From positions 1 to 36,193 of the forward strand of contig NZ_JAKEDR010000010.1 in assembly GCF_023653455.1 (NCBI RefSeq): a stretch of 36,193 nt of DNA, in the 5' to 3' direction. Below are positions 8,196-16,635 of this stretch, piece by piece (the stretch's first letter is position 1; each line of letters opens with the position of its first letter). The position numbers and the translations under genes are program-made. Source of the stretch: Paraclostridium ghonii (GTDB taxonomy: Bacteria > Bacillota > Clostridia > Peptostreptococcales > Peptostreptococcaceae). The notes under the pieces are model-generated. The model did no database searches. It had not been told where the DNA came from and saw only the letters and a program-made list of their open reading frames with translations.

Positions 8196-9605
8196 TTAAC
8201 CTCCTATTAAAGCTTTTTCTAACTCTTTTTTTACAACTTTAAATTCATCTTTAAATATAGTTCTCATATCTAACACATATTTATCATCATATACTCTAGC
8301 TATGATATGTGCATCGCTTAATCTAAGTTTTTTCTCTAGTGTTGAAACATTTATGTTTTTAGGAGTTATAGCTATAACCTTAGAGTCTATAGTTTCTAAA
8401 GGCATAGATCCCCCTCCAACCTGAGATAATCCATTTTCAATGTTTATATCTGCATATTTATCTAAATATTTTATTTCTTCATATAAATTGTTGGCTTTTT
8501 CTTCTAGTTCTTCTATATTATAAGTTAACATTTTTAATGTTGGAATTTCTTTTCTCGCTTTTTCTTCATCTAAGTACATTCTTAAAGTAGCTTCCAATGA
8601 ACATATAGTAAGCTTATCTACTCTTAACGCTCTTGTAAGCTGATTTTTTTTCATTTTTTCAATATATTCTTTTTTCCCAACTATAATACCAGCTTGAGGA
8701 CCTCCCAACATTTTATCTCCACTAAACGTAACTATATCAGCACCTTTTCTAATTGAATCTAATACTGTTGGCTCATAGCTTAATCCATATTTAGATATAT
8801 CTATAAAAACTCCACTACCTAAATCTTCAATAACTGGTATATCATGTTTCTTACCTAATTCGCATAATTCATCAACTTCTATACTTTGTGTAAATCCAAG
8901 TATTCTATAGTTGCTAGTATGAACTTTCATAAGTACTTTAGTATTTTCGCTTATAGCTTCTTCATAATCTTTTAGATGTGTCTTATTAGTAGATCCTACC
9001 TCAACTAAATCAGCTCCACTTAATGCCATTATGCTAGGTATTCTAAAAGATCCTCCAACTTCTACTAGTTCACCTCTAGATACTATAGCTTCTCCACCCT
9101 TTGCCATAGTACTTAGAACTAATAGTACAGCTGCAGCATTATTGTTTACAACCAATACATCTTCAGCTCCAGTTAACCTTTTTATAGTCTCCGTTAGATG
9201 TGTGTATCTTGAACCCCTTTGTCCTTTATCTATGTCGTACTCTAAATTTGAGTATCTAGATGCCGCTTCCCAAAGCTCATCTTTTATACTTTCACTAAGT
9301 AGAGATCTACCTAGATTTGTGTGAAGTACAGTTCCAGTGGCATTTATCACTTTCTTTAATGATAGTGAATATTTTAAATTACACTTATTTATCGTATTTT
9401 TTACTATTTCATCTATATTTAATTTAAATTTTTCAAAATCTATTTCTTTTAAATCTATTATTTCTTTTCTTTTTTCTTCTATAGATTCTCTTATTGCTTC
9501 AAGTAAAATATTTCTTGGGTATTCATTTAATGCATTTATTATCATTTCTTGATTTAGCATTTCATCTACTGAAGGCAATTGAGCAAATAATTCTCTTTTA
9601 TTCAT
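8196..9605 (-). CDS. selA: L-seryl-tRNA(Sec) selenium transferase SelA
   Basis: The 469-aa PLP enzyme converts Ser-tRNA(Sec) to Sec-tRNA(Sec) using selenophosphate from SelD. It has the usual N-terminal tRNA-binding helices ([17 protein letters not shown]), the [15 protein letters not shown] segment (87-100), and the PLP lysine in [13 protein letters not shown] (Lys298). The full family length is present. It follows selD by 24 bases with its own GGGGAGAGG ribosome-binding site and precedes selB by two bases, giving the order selD-selA-selB. Confidence 0.97.
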   Translation of the reverse strand: MNKRELFAQLPSVDEMLNQEMIINALNEYPRNILLEAIRESIEEKRKEIIDLKEIDFEKFKLNIDEIVKNTINKCNLKYSLSLKKVINATGTVLHTNLGRSLLSESIKDELWEAASRYSNLEYDIDKGQRGSRYTHLTETIKRLTGAEDVLVVNNNAAAVLLVLSTMAKGGEAIVSRGELVEVGGSFRIPSIMALSGADLVEVGSTNKTHLKDYEEAISENTKVLMKVHTSNYRILGFTQSIEVDELCELGKKHDIPVIEDLGSGVFIDISKYGLSYEPTVLDSIRKGADIVTFSGDKMLGGPQAGIIVGKKEYIEKMKKNQLTRALRVDKLTICSLEATLRMYLDEEKARKEIPTLKMLTYNIEELEEKANNLYEEIKYLDKYADINIENGLSQVGGGSMPLETIDSKVIAITPKNINVSTLEKKLRLSDAHIIARVYDDKYVLDMRTIFKDEFKVVKKELEKALIGG

Positions 9606-9629
9606 TAAATTTCCTCTCCCCTTAAGTCA

Positions 9630-10676
9630 TTACTTTACTGTTATATAGTTTTCTTTTTTCTCTACAACAGTTCCTATTATTTTAGCTTCTATAGACCCAT
9701 TTTTCTTCATATCTTCTACTAGTTTATCTGCTAGATCACTATTTACAGAAATTAGCAGACCTCCTGATGTTTGTGGATCATACAGTATATCTTCAATCGC
9801 TTCTTCTATATTTTCTAATTTAACATCATTTGATATATATTGTTTGTTTCTATACATACCAGCTGGTATTATTCCCATTTTAGCCATATCAATAGCTCCA
9901 TTTAGTATAGGTATTTCATTAACATTAAGTTCTATACTAACTTCTGATGCTTTTGCCATTTCTAGTGCATGTCCTAAAAGTCCAAATCCTGTTATATCTG
10001 TGACTGAGTTTACCTTTATATTATCAAAGCTCATAGCTGCATATTTATTTAAATGAACCATAGTTTCAACTACAATTTTACAAGTTTCTTCATCCACTAA
10101 ACCTTCTTTCATAGCAGTGTTTAATATTCCTACTCCTATAGGCTTAGTTATAATCAATTTATCCCCTACTTCTGCAGTTGCATTAGATAAAACTTTATCT
10201 GGATGAACGATTCCTGATACTGACAATCCATACTTAGGTTCTTTATCATCAACAGTGTGCCCTCCTACTAATAAGGCTCCACTTTCTTTTACTTTATCCA
10301 TTCCACCTTTTAATATTTCTGCTAATACATTCATATCATGACACGATGGGAAACATACTATGTTCATGGCAACCAAAGGCTTTCCGCCCATGGCGTAAAC
10401 ATCTGATAGTGAATTAGATGCTGCTATTTGTCCAAATATGTACGGATCATCTATCATTGGAGTAAAGAAATCTAGTGTTTGAATTAAAGCTGTATCATCA
10501 TTTAATTTATAAACAGCGGCATCATCTGAAGTTTCAAGTCCAACTAATAAATTTTCTTTTTTATCTGCTGTATTTTTAGGCAATTGAGCTAATACCGATG
10601 CCAGTACCTCTGGCCCTATTTTAGCAGCTCATCCTCCTGAAGTTGTCATATCTGTAAGTCTTTTCATCATTTCCAT
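9630..10676 (-). CDS. selD: selenide, water dikinase SelD (selenoprotein, UGA = Sec at codon 16)
   Basis: The gene starts at ATG 10676, which has AGGAG upstream, and reads [15 protein letters not shown], then UGA (10631-10629), then [18 protein letters not shown] and on without interruption to the stop at 9630, 348 aa in all. In SelD the catalytic loop is GGC/U-[AG]-x-K, so the UGA falls exactly at the catalytic Sec/Cys and the following Lys is the second catalytic residue. A frame that stops at this UGA can only begin at TTG 10583 and would lack the active site. A hairpin right after the UGA fits a bacterial SECIS. SelD makes selenophosphate from selenide and ATP. Later motifs include [18 protein letters not shown] and [18 protein letters not shown]. 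It heads selD-selA-selB. Confidence 0.96.
10586..10631 (-). promoter_or_regulatory. bacterial SECIS-type hairpin in selD
   Basis: Starting at the UGA, the minus strand has outer complementary parts GAGCT (10630-10626 region) and AGCTC (10590-10586), and an apical stem GCCAG (10614-10610) / CTGGC (10604-10600) closing a five-base loop AGGTA. The apical stem begins 14 bases after the UGA. A short stem with G in its loop close behind the UGA is what SelB recognises in bacterial mRNAs. The exact pairing of the lower part is uncertain. Confidence 0.75.
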
Positions 10677-10731
10677 AATTATGTCTCCTTTCTTTAAAGC
10701 ATTACATAACTAATAATATCATAATTAGCAT

Positions 10732-11439
10732 TTATTGAACACAGATATAGTCCTTCAAATCATTAAATTTATTTTCACCAATACCTTTTACATTTTTTAT
10801 TTCATCTATTGATTTAAACTCTTTATTTTCTTCTCTGTAATCTAATATTTTTTGAGCAGTAACTTCCCCGATTCCAGGTAATGAATCCAATTCCTCCATA
10901 GATGCACTATTTATATTAATCTTATTTTTTTCATTGCCTTCACTGCTAGTGTCTTCATTTTTATTCTCAGTTTCTACATCTAATTCATTAATCATTATTT
11001 CTTCACCTACTTTAGGTATTATGTAATGACCTTCGTCTTTTACTTTCATAGCCAGATTAATTCTATTTGTATCCGCTTCTTCTGTAAGCCCATTACAAAG
11101 TTTTACGCCTTCCATTAACCTATCATTACTTTTTAATTCCACAACTCCAGGTGAATTTACAGCCCCACTTATGTAAATACTAATCTTTTTACTTACATTC
11201 TCACTATTTTTAATAGTTTTTACATCTTCCATATTGTTAACTTTAGAAAAAGTCTCTTTTTTAGAGTCAGTTTGTTGTAAGTTATTATTATTATTATTTT
11301 CTGATTTATATTCTTCGCCTTCAACTTCGCTTACAACATAAGAATTATCTTTTTCGAAAAATTTACTATTTTTGATGAAAAAAACTGAACTTATGGTAAT
11401 AATTACTATTACAATAATAAAATTCTTTTTCAACTTCAT
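10732..11439 (-). CDS. comEA: ComEA family DNA-binding protein
   Basis: The 235-aa protein has an N-terminal membrane anchor (about 7-23), a low-complexity linker, an SLBB domain (about 87-146, ISIYISGAVNSPGVVEL) and a C-terminal double helix-hairpin-helix (about 172-235, ININSASMEELDSLPGIG then IKNVKGIGENKF). This is the normal Gram-positive ComEA plan; the protein binds double-stranded DNA outside the membrane for uptake. ComEC and ComFA, its usual partners, are not in this window, although a lipoprotein with a ComEC-type nuclease-like domain lies at 1660-2487. The ATG has GGAGTG upstream. It ends 55 bp before selD, so read-through into the selenium operon is possible. Confidence 0.92.
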   Translation of the reverse strand: MKLKKNFIIVIVIITISSVFFIKNSKFFEKDNSYVVSEVEGEEYKSENNNNNNLQQTDSKKETFSKVNNMEDVKTIKNSENVSKKISIYISGAVNSPGVVELKSNDRLMEGVKLCNGLTEEADTNRINLAMKVKDEGHYIIPKVGEEIMINELDVETENKNEDTSSEGNEKNKININSASMEELDSLPGIGEVTAQKILDYREENKEFKSIDEIKNVKGIGENKFNDLKDYICVQ

Positions 11440-11457
11440 TTTATCACTCCTTCAAAT

Positions 11458-11485
11458 TTGATTATTGACATAAATATGTTATACT
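11458..11485 (+). promoter_or_regulatory. promoter of the D,D-carboxypeptidase gene
   Basis: TTGATT (11458-11463) and TATACT (11480-11485) are separated by 16 bases, about 30 bp upstream of the ATG at 11517, in the short gap divergent from comEA. An alternative -35, TTGACA at 11465-11470, has no -10 at normal spacing. Confidence 0.55.
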
Positions 11486-11516
11486 AAAATATAAGTTTAT
11501 AATCGGAGGACAAAAA

Positions 11517-12881
11517 ATGTTTAAAAAAATATCAATACTATTATCTTTCATAATAACTTTTGTTAATTTATTCGCATTTGGTACTATTTCATTTGCGCAA
11601 ACACCACAACCTAATATATCTGCTGAATATGCAGTTTTAATGGATTATACAAGTGGTAAAGTTTTGTATGAAAAAAATTCTAATGCAAAATTATACCCTG
11701 CTTCTACAACTAAGATGTGGACTGCATACCTTACTTTAAAATATGTTAAAAATCTAGATGAGGTTGTAACAGTGGGAAATATAGGAAAAATAGATGGTAC
11801 AAGTATGCATTTAGTTCCAGGAGAGCAAGTTACTGTCAGACAGCTATTAGAAGGTTTACTTTTAGTTTCCGGAAACGATGCAGCAGTTGTTTTAGCACAA
11901 CATGTTAGTGGATCAATTCCAGATTTTGTAGATTTAATGAATGACGAAGCTAAAAAGGTAGGAGCTATAAATACACATTTTAATAATCCTAATGGACTTC
12001 CTGACTCTGATCATTATACAACTGCTTATGATATGTCTCTAATGGCTAGAGAGGCAATGAATAATGATGAATTTAGAAATATCGTAAATAAAAAGACATT
12101 AAAAGTACCACCTACAAACATTTCCCCAGAAAGAACTTTCGTAAATACAAACAAATTCTTAACAGGGACTACTAATATACCTTATAATGGCACGAATACA
12201 GATATCAAGTACGACATAGTAGATGGTATAAAAACTGGATTTACAGACGATGCCGGTAAATGTTTACTTTCTAGTGCTAAAAAAAATGATATGAGATTAA
12301 TTTGTACTGTATTTAAAACTGACGGAGAGCCTAATTTATATACAGATAGTAGAACTCTTTTAGATTATGGTTTTAATAACTTTAATTCTAAAAAAGTAAT
12401 AGATAAAAATGATTTTGAAGGTTCTAAGTCTATATGGTATGCAAAAGGAAGAAAATTAGAATACGCTCCTAAGTATAGTTATTACACAGTAATTAATACA
12501 GGTGATAGTGCTCCTAAATTTGAAACAAAAACAAAATTAAATACTATAAAACTCCCAATAAAAAAAGGGGATACTGTAGGTACCTTAGAGATTTATCAAG
12601 ATAAAGAAAAAAATCCTGTTGCGAATGTTCCTATAGTAGCTCAAAATGATGTGGTGAATATATTCTCATTATTATTGAACAATTCAATAGCAAAAAATAT
12701 GCAATCAGTGCTTATCATTGGAGCTTTATTAATTATTACTTTTGTAATATTGGTTTTAATAATAAAAAAGGTAAGAAACAATAAAATAAAAAAGTCTATA
12801 TATGATAAAAATAAATCTATATATTCAAACAAAAGAAATGATATTTATACAAGTAATAAAAGACGTAGAAGAAGACATTAA
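11517..12881 (+). CDS. dacF: D-alanyl-D-alanine carboxypeptidase (serine-type, S11)
   Basis: The 454-aa low-molecular-weight penicillin-binding protein has a signal peptide with probable cleavage after SFA (about residue 27). The active-site motifs are in order: SxxK at STTK (63-66), SxN at SGN (118-120), and KTG (239-241) in DGIKTGFTDDAGKC. A C-terminal PBP5-like domain follows, then a membrane helix (about 397-418) and a very basic tail ending RRRRRH. It trims the terminal D-Ala of peptidoglycan stem peptides outside the membrane. The transmembrane C-terminus, rather than an amphipathic helix, is common in Clostridia. Several paralogues (DacA, DacB, DacF) share this layout, so the symbol is tentative. 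GGAGG lies upstream of the ATG. Confidence 0.9.
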   Translation: MFKKISILLSFIITFVNLFAFGTISFAQTPQPNISAEYAVLMDYTSGKVLYEKNSNAKLYPASTTKMWTAYLTLKYVKNLDEVVTVGNIGKIDGTSMHLVPGEQVTVRQLLEGLLLVSGNDAAVVLAQHVSGSIPDFVDLMNDEAKKVGAINTHFNNPNGLPDSDHYTTAYDMSLMAREAMNNDEFRNIVNKKTLKVPPTNISPERTFVNTNKFLTGTTNIPYNGTNTDIKYDIVDGIKTGFTDDAGKCLLSSAKKNDMRLICTVFKTDGEPNLYTDSRTLLDYGFNNFNSKKVIDKNDFEGSKSIWYAKGRKLEYAPKYSYYTVINTGDSAPKFETKTKLNTIKLPIKKGDTVGTLEIYQDKEKNPVANVPIVAQNDVVNIFSLLLNNSIAKNMQSVLIIGALLIITFVILVLIIKKVRNNKIKKSIYDKNKSIYSNKRNDIYTSNKRRRRRH

Positions 12882-12906
12882 AAAAAGAGGCAATCGCCTC
12901 TTTTTT
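12881..12906. terminator. two-way terminator between dacF and sdaAA
   Basis: Hairpin AAAAAAGAGGC-aatc-GCCTCTTTTTT fills the 26-bp gap between converging genes and has A and T tracts suited to both directions. In contrast to hairpins A, D and E, this is a minimal terminator. Confidence 0.9.
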
Positions 12907-12907
12907 A

Positions 12908-13786
12908 TTATCCAAATATTTTCTTAGTTAAGCAGTTTCCTGTACAAGTTGCAGCAACTCCACCTAATGCAGTTTCTCTTAACTCCATCGGAAGACCTCT
13001 ACCAACAGTATACATAGCTTCAACAGTTTCATCAAACGGTATTATATTTAATATTCCAGCTAAACAAAGTTCTGCAGATATTAAAGCATTTGCAACACCT
13101 ATAGCATTTCTACCTTGACACGGAGCTTCAACAAGTCCTGCTATTGGGTCACATACTAATCCCATTACATTTTGTAAACAGTGAGATGCAGCAGAAACAG
13201 CAGCGTCTACACTTCCACCCATTAATTCAACTATTCCAGCAGCACTCATTGCAGCTGCAGCACCAGTTTCAGCTTGGCATCCACCTTCAGCTCCTGCAAC
13301 AGTTGCATTTCTAGTTATTATAGCCCCTATAGCTGATGCTGTAAACAATGCGTCTAACATTTCATCATCACTGAATCCGTATTCCTTACCTATAGTAACT
13401 ATAGCTCCTGGTAATATACCACAGGAACCAGCTGTAGGCGCAGCAACTATAAGCCCCATAGAAGCATTTACTTCCATTGTTCCCATTGCAGCAGCTAAAG
13501 CTTTGTTCATTAATCCACCACAAACTGTTTTTTGAGTATTTCTGTGATTTTCTAGTTTTTTAGCTTCTCCACCTATTAAACCACCTACAGATTTTATATC
13601 TTCTTTTACAGCTCTTTCAGTAGCTTTCTTCATTATATCTAAACTAACAGCCATCTTTTCTCTTACTTCTTCTTTTGAAAGACCAGTTAGTTCTGCTTCT
13701 CTTTCTAAACATAATTGACTTATAGTCATATTTAATTCTTTACATTTTTCTATTAATTCTGCTCCGCTTGTGAAGTTGTATTTCAT
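12908..13786 (-). CDS. sdaAA: L-serine ammonia-lyase, iron-sulfur dependent, alpha subunit
   Basis: The 292-aa protein is the catalytic subunit of the two-part [4Fe-4S] serine dehydratase. Motifs include GGLIGGEAKK, the Cys-containing APTAGSCGILPG, GGCQAETGAA, ASHCLQNVMG and VEAPCQGRNAIG; three of these cysteines hold the cluster and serine is bound by its open iron site. The reaction is L-serine to pyruvate and ammonia by way of 2-aminoacrylate. The enzyme is oxygen-sensitive, in line with an anaerobe. It directly follows the beta subunit (23 bp) with AAAGGGTG as ribosome-binding site, downstream of ridA and a threonine dehydratase. Confidence 0.96.
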   Translation of the reverse strand: MKYNFTSGAELIEKCKELNMTISQLCLEREAELTGLSKEEVREKMAVSLDIMKKATERAVKEDIKSVGGLIGGEAKKLENHRNTQKTVCGGLMNKALAAAMGTMEVNASMGLIVAAPTAGSCGILPGAIVTIGKEYGFSDDEMLDALFTASAIGAIITRNATVAGAEGGCQAETGAAAAMSAAGIVELMGGSVDAAVSAASHCLQNVMGLVCDPIAGLVEAPCQGRNAIGVANALISAELCLAGILNIIPFDETVEAMYTVGRGLPMELRETALGGVAATCTGNCLTKKIFG

Positions 13787-13809
13787 ATTCTGTCACCCTT
13801 TCTCACTAA

Positions 13810-14484
13810 TTAGAATTTGTCTAAAACTACAGCCTTAGCTATAACTTCAAACTTTCTTAATTGATTTAATACTTCAGCGTCTAAAGTTTCATCTGTTTCT
13901 ATTGTAACAAATGTATACTCAGCTCCAACTGGCTTATTAGTAGACATATTCGCTATGTTTTTATTGTTATGAGCAAGAAGTCCTGTTACAAAAGATACAG
14001 CTCCTGGTATGTCTTTTATTTCAAGTATAACAGCTGGTCTAGAACCATTAAAGTCAAGTGGTAATCCGTCCATTTCAGTAAGTTTGATATTTCCTCCACC
14101 TATAGATGCACCTTTAAGTTCTGCCTTAGAACCATCTTCTAGAGTCATTTCCATCTTAACTGTGTTAGGATGTTCATTTTCTCCTAAATTAATTTTTATA
14201 AATTCAAAGTTAACTCCTGCTTCTTTAGCTAAGTCGAAAGAATTTCTTATTCTTGCATCATCTGGTTGGAATCCTAATATCCCACCAACTAATGCTTTAT
14301 CTGTCCCATGTCCTTTATATGTTTCTGCGAATGATCCATGTAAATAGAATTTAACATCTTTAACAGGCTTTCCTGCTATTTTTAATGCCATTTTCCCTAA
14401 TCTTGCAGCACCTGCAGTGTGAGAGCTTGATGGACCTATCATATTTGGTCCTACGACATCAAATACACTATAATCTTTAGCCAT
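13810..14484 (-). CDS. sdaAB: L-serine ammonia-lyase, iron-sulfur dependent, beta subunit
   Basis: The 224-aa beta subunit begins MAKDYSVFDVVGPNMIGPSSSHTAGAARLG, the highly conserved N-terminal motif of the family (residues 1-30), and ends with an ACT domain (about 147-224, VILEIKDIPGAVSFV). The ACT domain is regulatory or structural; serine itself is the likely ligand. It forms the enzyme with the alpha subunit encoded next. An AAAAGAGG ribosome-binding site precedes the ATG. Confidence 0.95.
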   Translation of the reverse strand: MAKDYSVFDVVGPNMIGPSSSHTAGAARLGKMALKIAGKPVKDVKFYLHGSFAETYKGHGTDKALVGGILGFQPDDARIRNSFDLAKEAGVNFEFIKINLGENEHPNTVKMEMTLEDGSKAELKGASIGGGNIKLTEMDGLPLDFNGSRPAVILEIKDIPGAVSFVTGLLAHNNKNIANMSTNKPVGAEYTFVTIETDETLDAEVLNQLRKFEVIAKAVVLDKF

Positions 14485-14561
14485 TAATAATACCTCTTTT
14501 CATTAAATTGTCTTTTTCTTTTGTTTTTTTGTAAATCATTTCCAATAGCTGCTTAATTCAT

Positions 14562-14595
14562 AAAATGACCATCCTAAAGAGGTATGGCCATTTTA
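14562..14595 (-). terminator. probable ridA terminator
   Basis: Arms AAAATGACCA and TGGCCATTTT (one mismatch each side) form a hairpin just past the ridA stop. The T-run on the minus strand is short (TTTT), so read-through into sdaAB is likely. Confidence 0.45.
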
Positions 14596-14605
14596 AAGTC
14601 TATTA

Positions 14606-14986
14606 TTATTTTATTATAGCTATAGCTTCTATTTCAACTTTAACATCTCTTGGTAATCTAGCTACTTCTACGCAAGATCTAGCAGGTTTATTTTCACCGA
14701 AGAAAGAAGCATATACTTCATTTATTTCAGCAAAATCATTCATATCACTTATGAATACTGTAGTCTTAACTACGTCTGCAAAAGTTGCCCCAGATTCAGA
14801 TAGTATTTCTTTTAAACTTTCTAATGATCTAGCAGCTTGCTCTTTAGCTCCACCTTCAACTATTTCCATAGTTTCTGGGTTAAATGGAACTTGACCTGAT
14901 ACGAATACCATATTTCCATTTTTTATAGCTTGAGAGTATGGTCCTATAGCTTTAGGAGCCTTTTCTGTATGTATTACTTGTTTCAT
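14606..14986 (-). CDS. ridA: RidA family enamine/imine deaminase
   Basis: I start at ATG 14986, eight bases after AGGAGA; the TTG six bases earlier is too close to that site. The 126-aa protein has the RidA (YjgF/YER057c) features: [12 protein letters not shown] (about 10-21), [18 protein letters not shown], the catalytic-site arginine in [13 protein letters not shown], and VEIEAIAI at the end. RidA hydrolyses reactive enamines and imines such as 2-aminoacrylate released by PLP dehydratases. It lies between a threonine dehydratase and a serine dehydratase, the main kinds of enzyme that make such compounds. Confidence 0.94.
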   Translation of the reverse strand: MKQVIHTEKAPKAIGPYSQAIKNGNMVFVSGQVPFNPETMEIVEGGAKEQAARSLESLKEILSESGATFADVVKTTVFISDMNDFAEINEVYASFFGENKPARSCVEVARLPRDVKVEIEAIAIIK

Positions 14987-15086
14987 AATCAATCTCTCCT
15001 TTTCTATTGTAGATGTTATTTTTATATTATACTTTTTTCAGTAATATTATACTACTAAACCGTATATATTGTATACAAAATGTAGT

Positions 15087-15126
15087 AAAAAAAGTGGAAA
15101 TTATGCAATGCATAATTTCACTTTTT
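15087..15126 (-). terminator. threonine dehydratase terminator
   Basis: AAAGTGGAAATTATGC and GCATAATTTCACTTT pair over about 14 bp, with one bulged base, and are followed on the minus strand by a T-run. It lies 25 bp after the dehydratase stop. It separates that gene, at least partly, from ridA. Confidence 0.8.
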
Positions 15127-15151
15127 CATTATATACCCATTATATCATAAA

Positions 15152-16363
15152 TTAATCTTCTATTGCAAACCCTGCAGACTCAACTGCTGATTTTATTTGA
15201 TTTATGTGATCTTTGTTAAATGTCTCTAATTCTATTTCAAGATATAAACTTCCAAGAGTTTCTTTTGCTGGTCTTGTCATATTTGCATTTAATATATTAG
15301 CATTTAATGCACTTATTATTCTAGTTAATTCTGCTAACCCACCTGGTTTATCTTGTATTTTAGTTTTAAATGCATATCTTCTACCTTCTGAAGTTAAAGC
15401 ATTTCCTATAACTCTGTATAGTGTATTAACATCTACATTACCTCCAGATATAACACATACAACGTTTTCACCCTTAGCCGGCTTATATTTTCCACTTATT
15501 AATGCAGCTGTTGATACTGCTCCTGAACCTTCAGAAACTAGTTTTTGATTTTCTAATAAGAATAGCATAGCTTGTGCTATTTCACTTTCTTCAACAACTA
15601 TTACTTCATCAACCAATTCTTTTATTATTTCAAAAGTATGATCTCCTGGAGTTTTAACTGCTATACCGTCAGCTATTGTAGTAGCTTTAAATGCAGTTGT
15701 AACATGCCCTTGCTCTATAGATGCTTTCATTGATGGTATGTTTGCGGTTTGAACACCTATTATTTTAACATTTGGGTTTAAAGCTTTAGCAGCAGTTGCT
15801 ATACCAGCTATTATTCCCCCTCCACCTATTGGACATAATATAGTATCAACTTTATCGTTTAACTGTTCAAATATTTCAAGGGCTATTGTTCCTTGTCCAG
15901 CCATAACGTATTTATCATTAAATGGATGTAAGAAAGTTGCTCCACTTTCTTTTTGTATTTCAACAGCTTTTGCATATGCATCATCATATACTAGACCTTC
16001 TTGAACTACTTCTGCTCCATATCCTTTAGTTGCAGTAACTTTTGCAAGTGGTGCAGTAGCTGGCATTACTATTGTAGCTTTTATTCCGCTTAACTTAGCT
16101 CCTAATGCAACACCTTGTGCATGGTTTCCAGCACTTGATGCTATAACACCGTTTGCCTTCTCTTGATCAGTTAAACTTGCTATCTTATTGCACGCACCTC
16201 TTACTTTAAAAGAACCAGTCTTTTGTAAGTTTTCACATTTATAGTATACGTTTGCCCCAGTCTGTTCACTAAGCTTAACGCTTTCTAACAAATCAGTTGT
16301 CTTAATTATATCTTTTATAGTTTCTCTAGCATCTTTAACGTCTTGTAATGTAACTCTAGTCAT
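15152..16363 (-). CDS. ilvA: threonine dehydratase (ammonia-lyase) with C-terminal ACT domain
   Basis: Started at ATG 16363, which has GGGAGTGAG upstream, the protein is 403 aa; the open frame continues to 16444 but without a matching ribosome-binding site. It is a fold-type II PLP enzyme: the PLP lysine is Lys53 in SFKVRG, and the phosphate loop is GGGGIIAG. A single ACT domain makes up the last ~75 residues (RRYAFKTKIQDKPGGLAELTRI). It deaminates threonine to 2-oxobutyrate through an enamine. The single-ACT 400-aa form occurs both as biosynthetic IlvA in Firmicutes and as catabolic TdcB-like enzymes; the symbol is tentative. The ridA and sdaAB/AA neighbours suggest an amino-acid catabolic role. 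Confidence 0.9.
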   Translation of the reverse strand: MTRVTLQDVKDARETIKDIIKTTDLLESVKLSEQTGANVYYKCENLQKTGSFKVRGACNKIASLTDQEKANGVIASSAGNHAQGVALGAKLSGIKATIVMPATAPLAKVTATKGYGAEVVQEGLVYDDAYAKAVEIQKESGATFLHPFNDKYVMAGQGTIALEIFEQLNDKVDTILCPIGGGGIIAGIATAAKALNPNVKIIGVQTANIPSMKASIEQGHVTTAFKATTIADGIAVKTPGDHTFEIIKELVDEVIVVEESEIAQAMLFLLENQKLVSEGSGAVSTAALISGKYKPAKGENVVCVISGGNVDVNTLYRVIGNALTSEGRRYAFKTKIQDKPGGLAELTRIISALNANILNANMTRPAKETLGSLYLEIELETFNKDHINQIKSAVESAGFAIED

Positions 16364-16415
16364 TTCGCTCACTCCCATAGTGTATAATTTTAATTTATAA
16401 TTATTTGACATCTTT

Positions 16416-16444
16416 ATTGTATATAGTTTTTCATCAAAAATCAA
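16416..16444 (-). promoter_or_regulatory. promoter of threonine dehydratase
   Basis: Minus-strand TTGATT (16439-16444) and TACAAT (16416-16421) are exactly 17 bases apart, about 55 bp before the chosen start codon. Three GGAAAACA copies lie just upstream (see findings). Confidence 0.6.
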
Positions 16445-16598
16445 CAGGAAAACATTTTTTGGGAATTTTTTAATTTGTCAAAAAACTTATAAACATGTTG
16501 TTTACGCTGTTTTCCTATGTGTTTTCCCAGAGAAAAAATTTTTATTTTAATTTTAAAACTAACTTTATTTTTTAAATTTTATAGTTTGTTTTTCTAAA

Positions 16599-16633
16599 TA
16601 AAAAAAGGTCTTTTAAAAAAAGACCTTTTTTTT
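16599..16633 (-). terminator. leuS terminator
   Basis: AAAAAAAGGTCTTTT and AAAAGACCTTTTTTTT form a hairpin directly after the leuS stop, with T-runs on both strands. Confidence 0.85.
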
Positions 16634-16635
16634 TA

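Noticed and set aside
9630..10583. selD as a 317-aa protein starting at TTG 10583, or as a pseudogene with an internal stop
   Set aside because: The upstream extension has a good ribosome-binding site, reads through the conserved SelD N-terminus, and the only stop is a UGA exactly at the catalytic Sec/Cys position; a complete Sec system is next to it.
16364..16444. Longer threonine dehydratase starting at 16444
   Set aside because: The added segment overlaps the promoter -10/-35 and has no ribosome-binding site; ATG 16363 has GGGAGTGAG and matches the family start.
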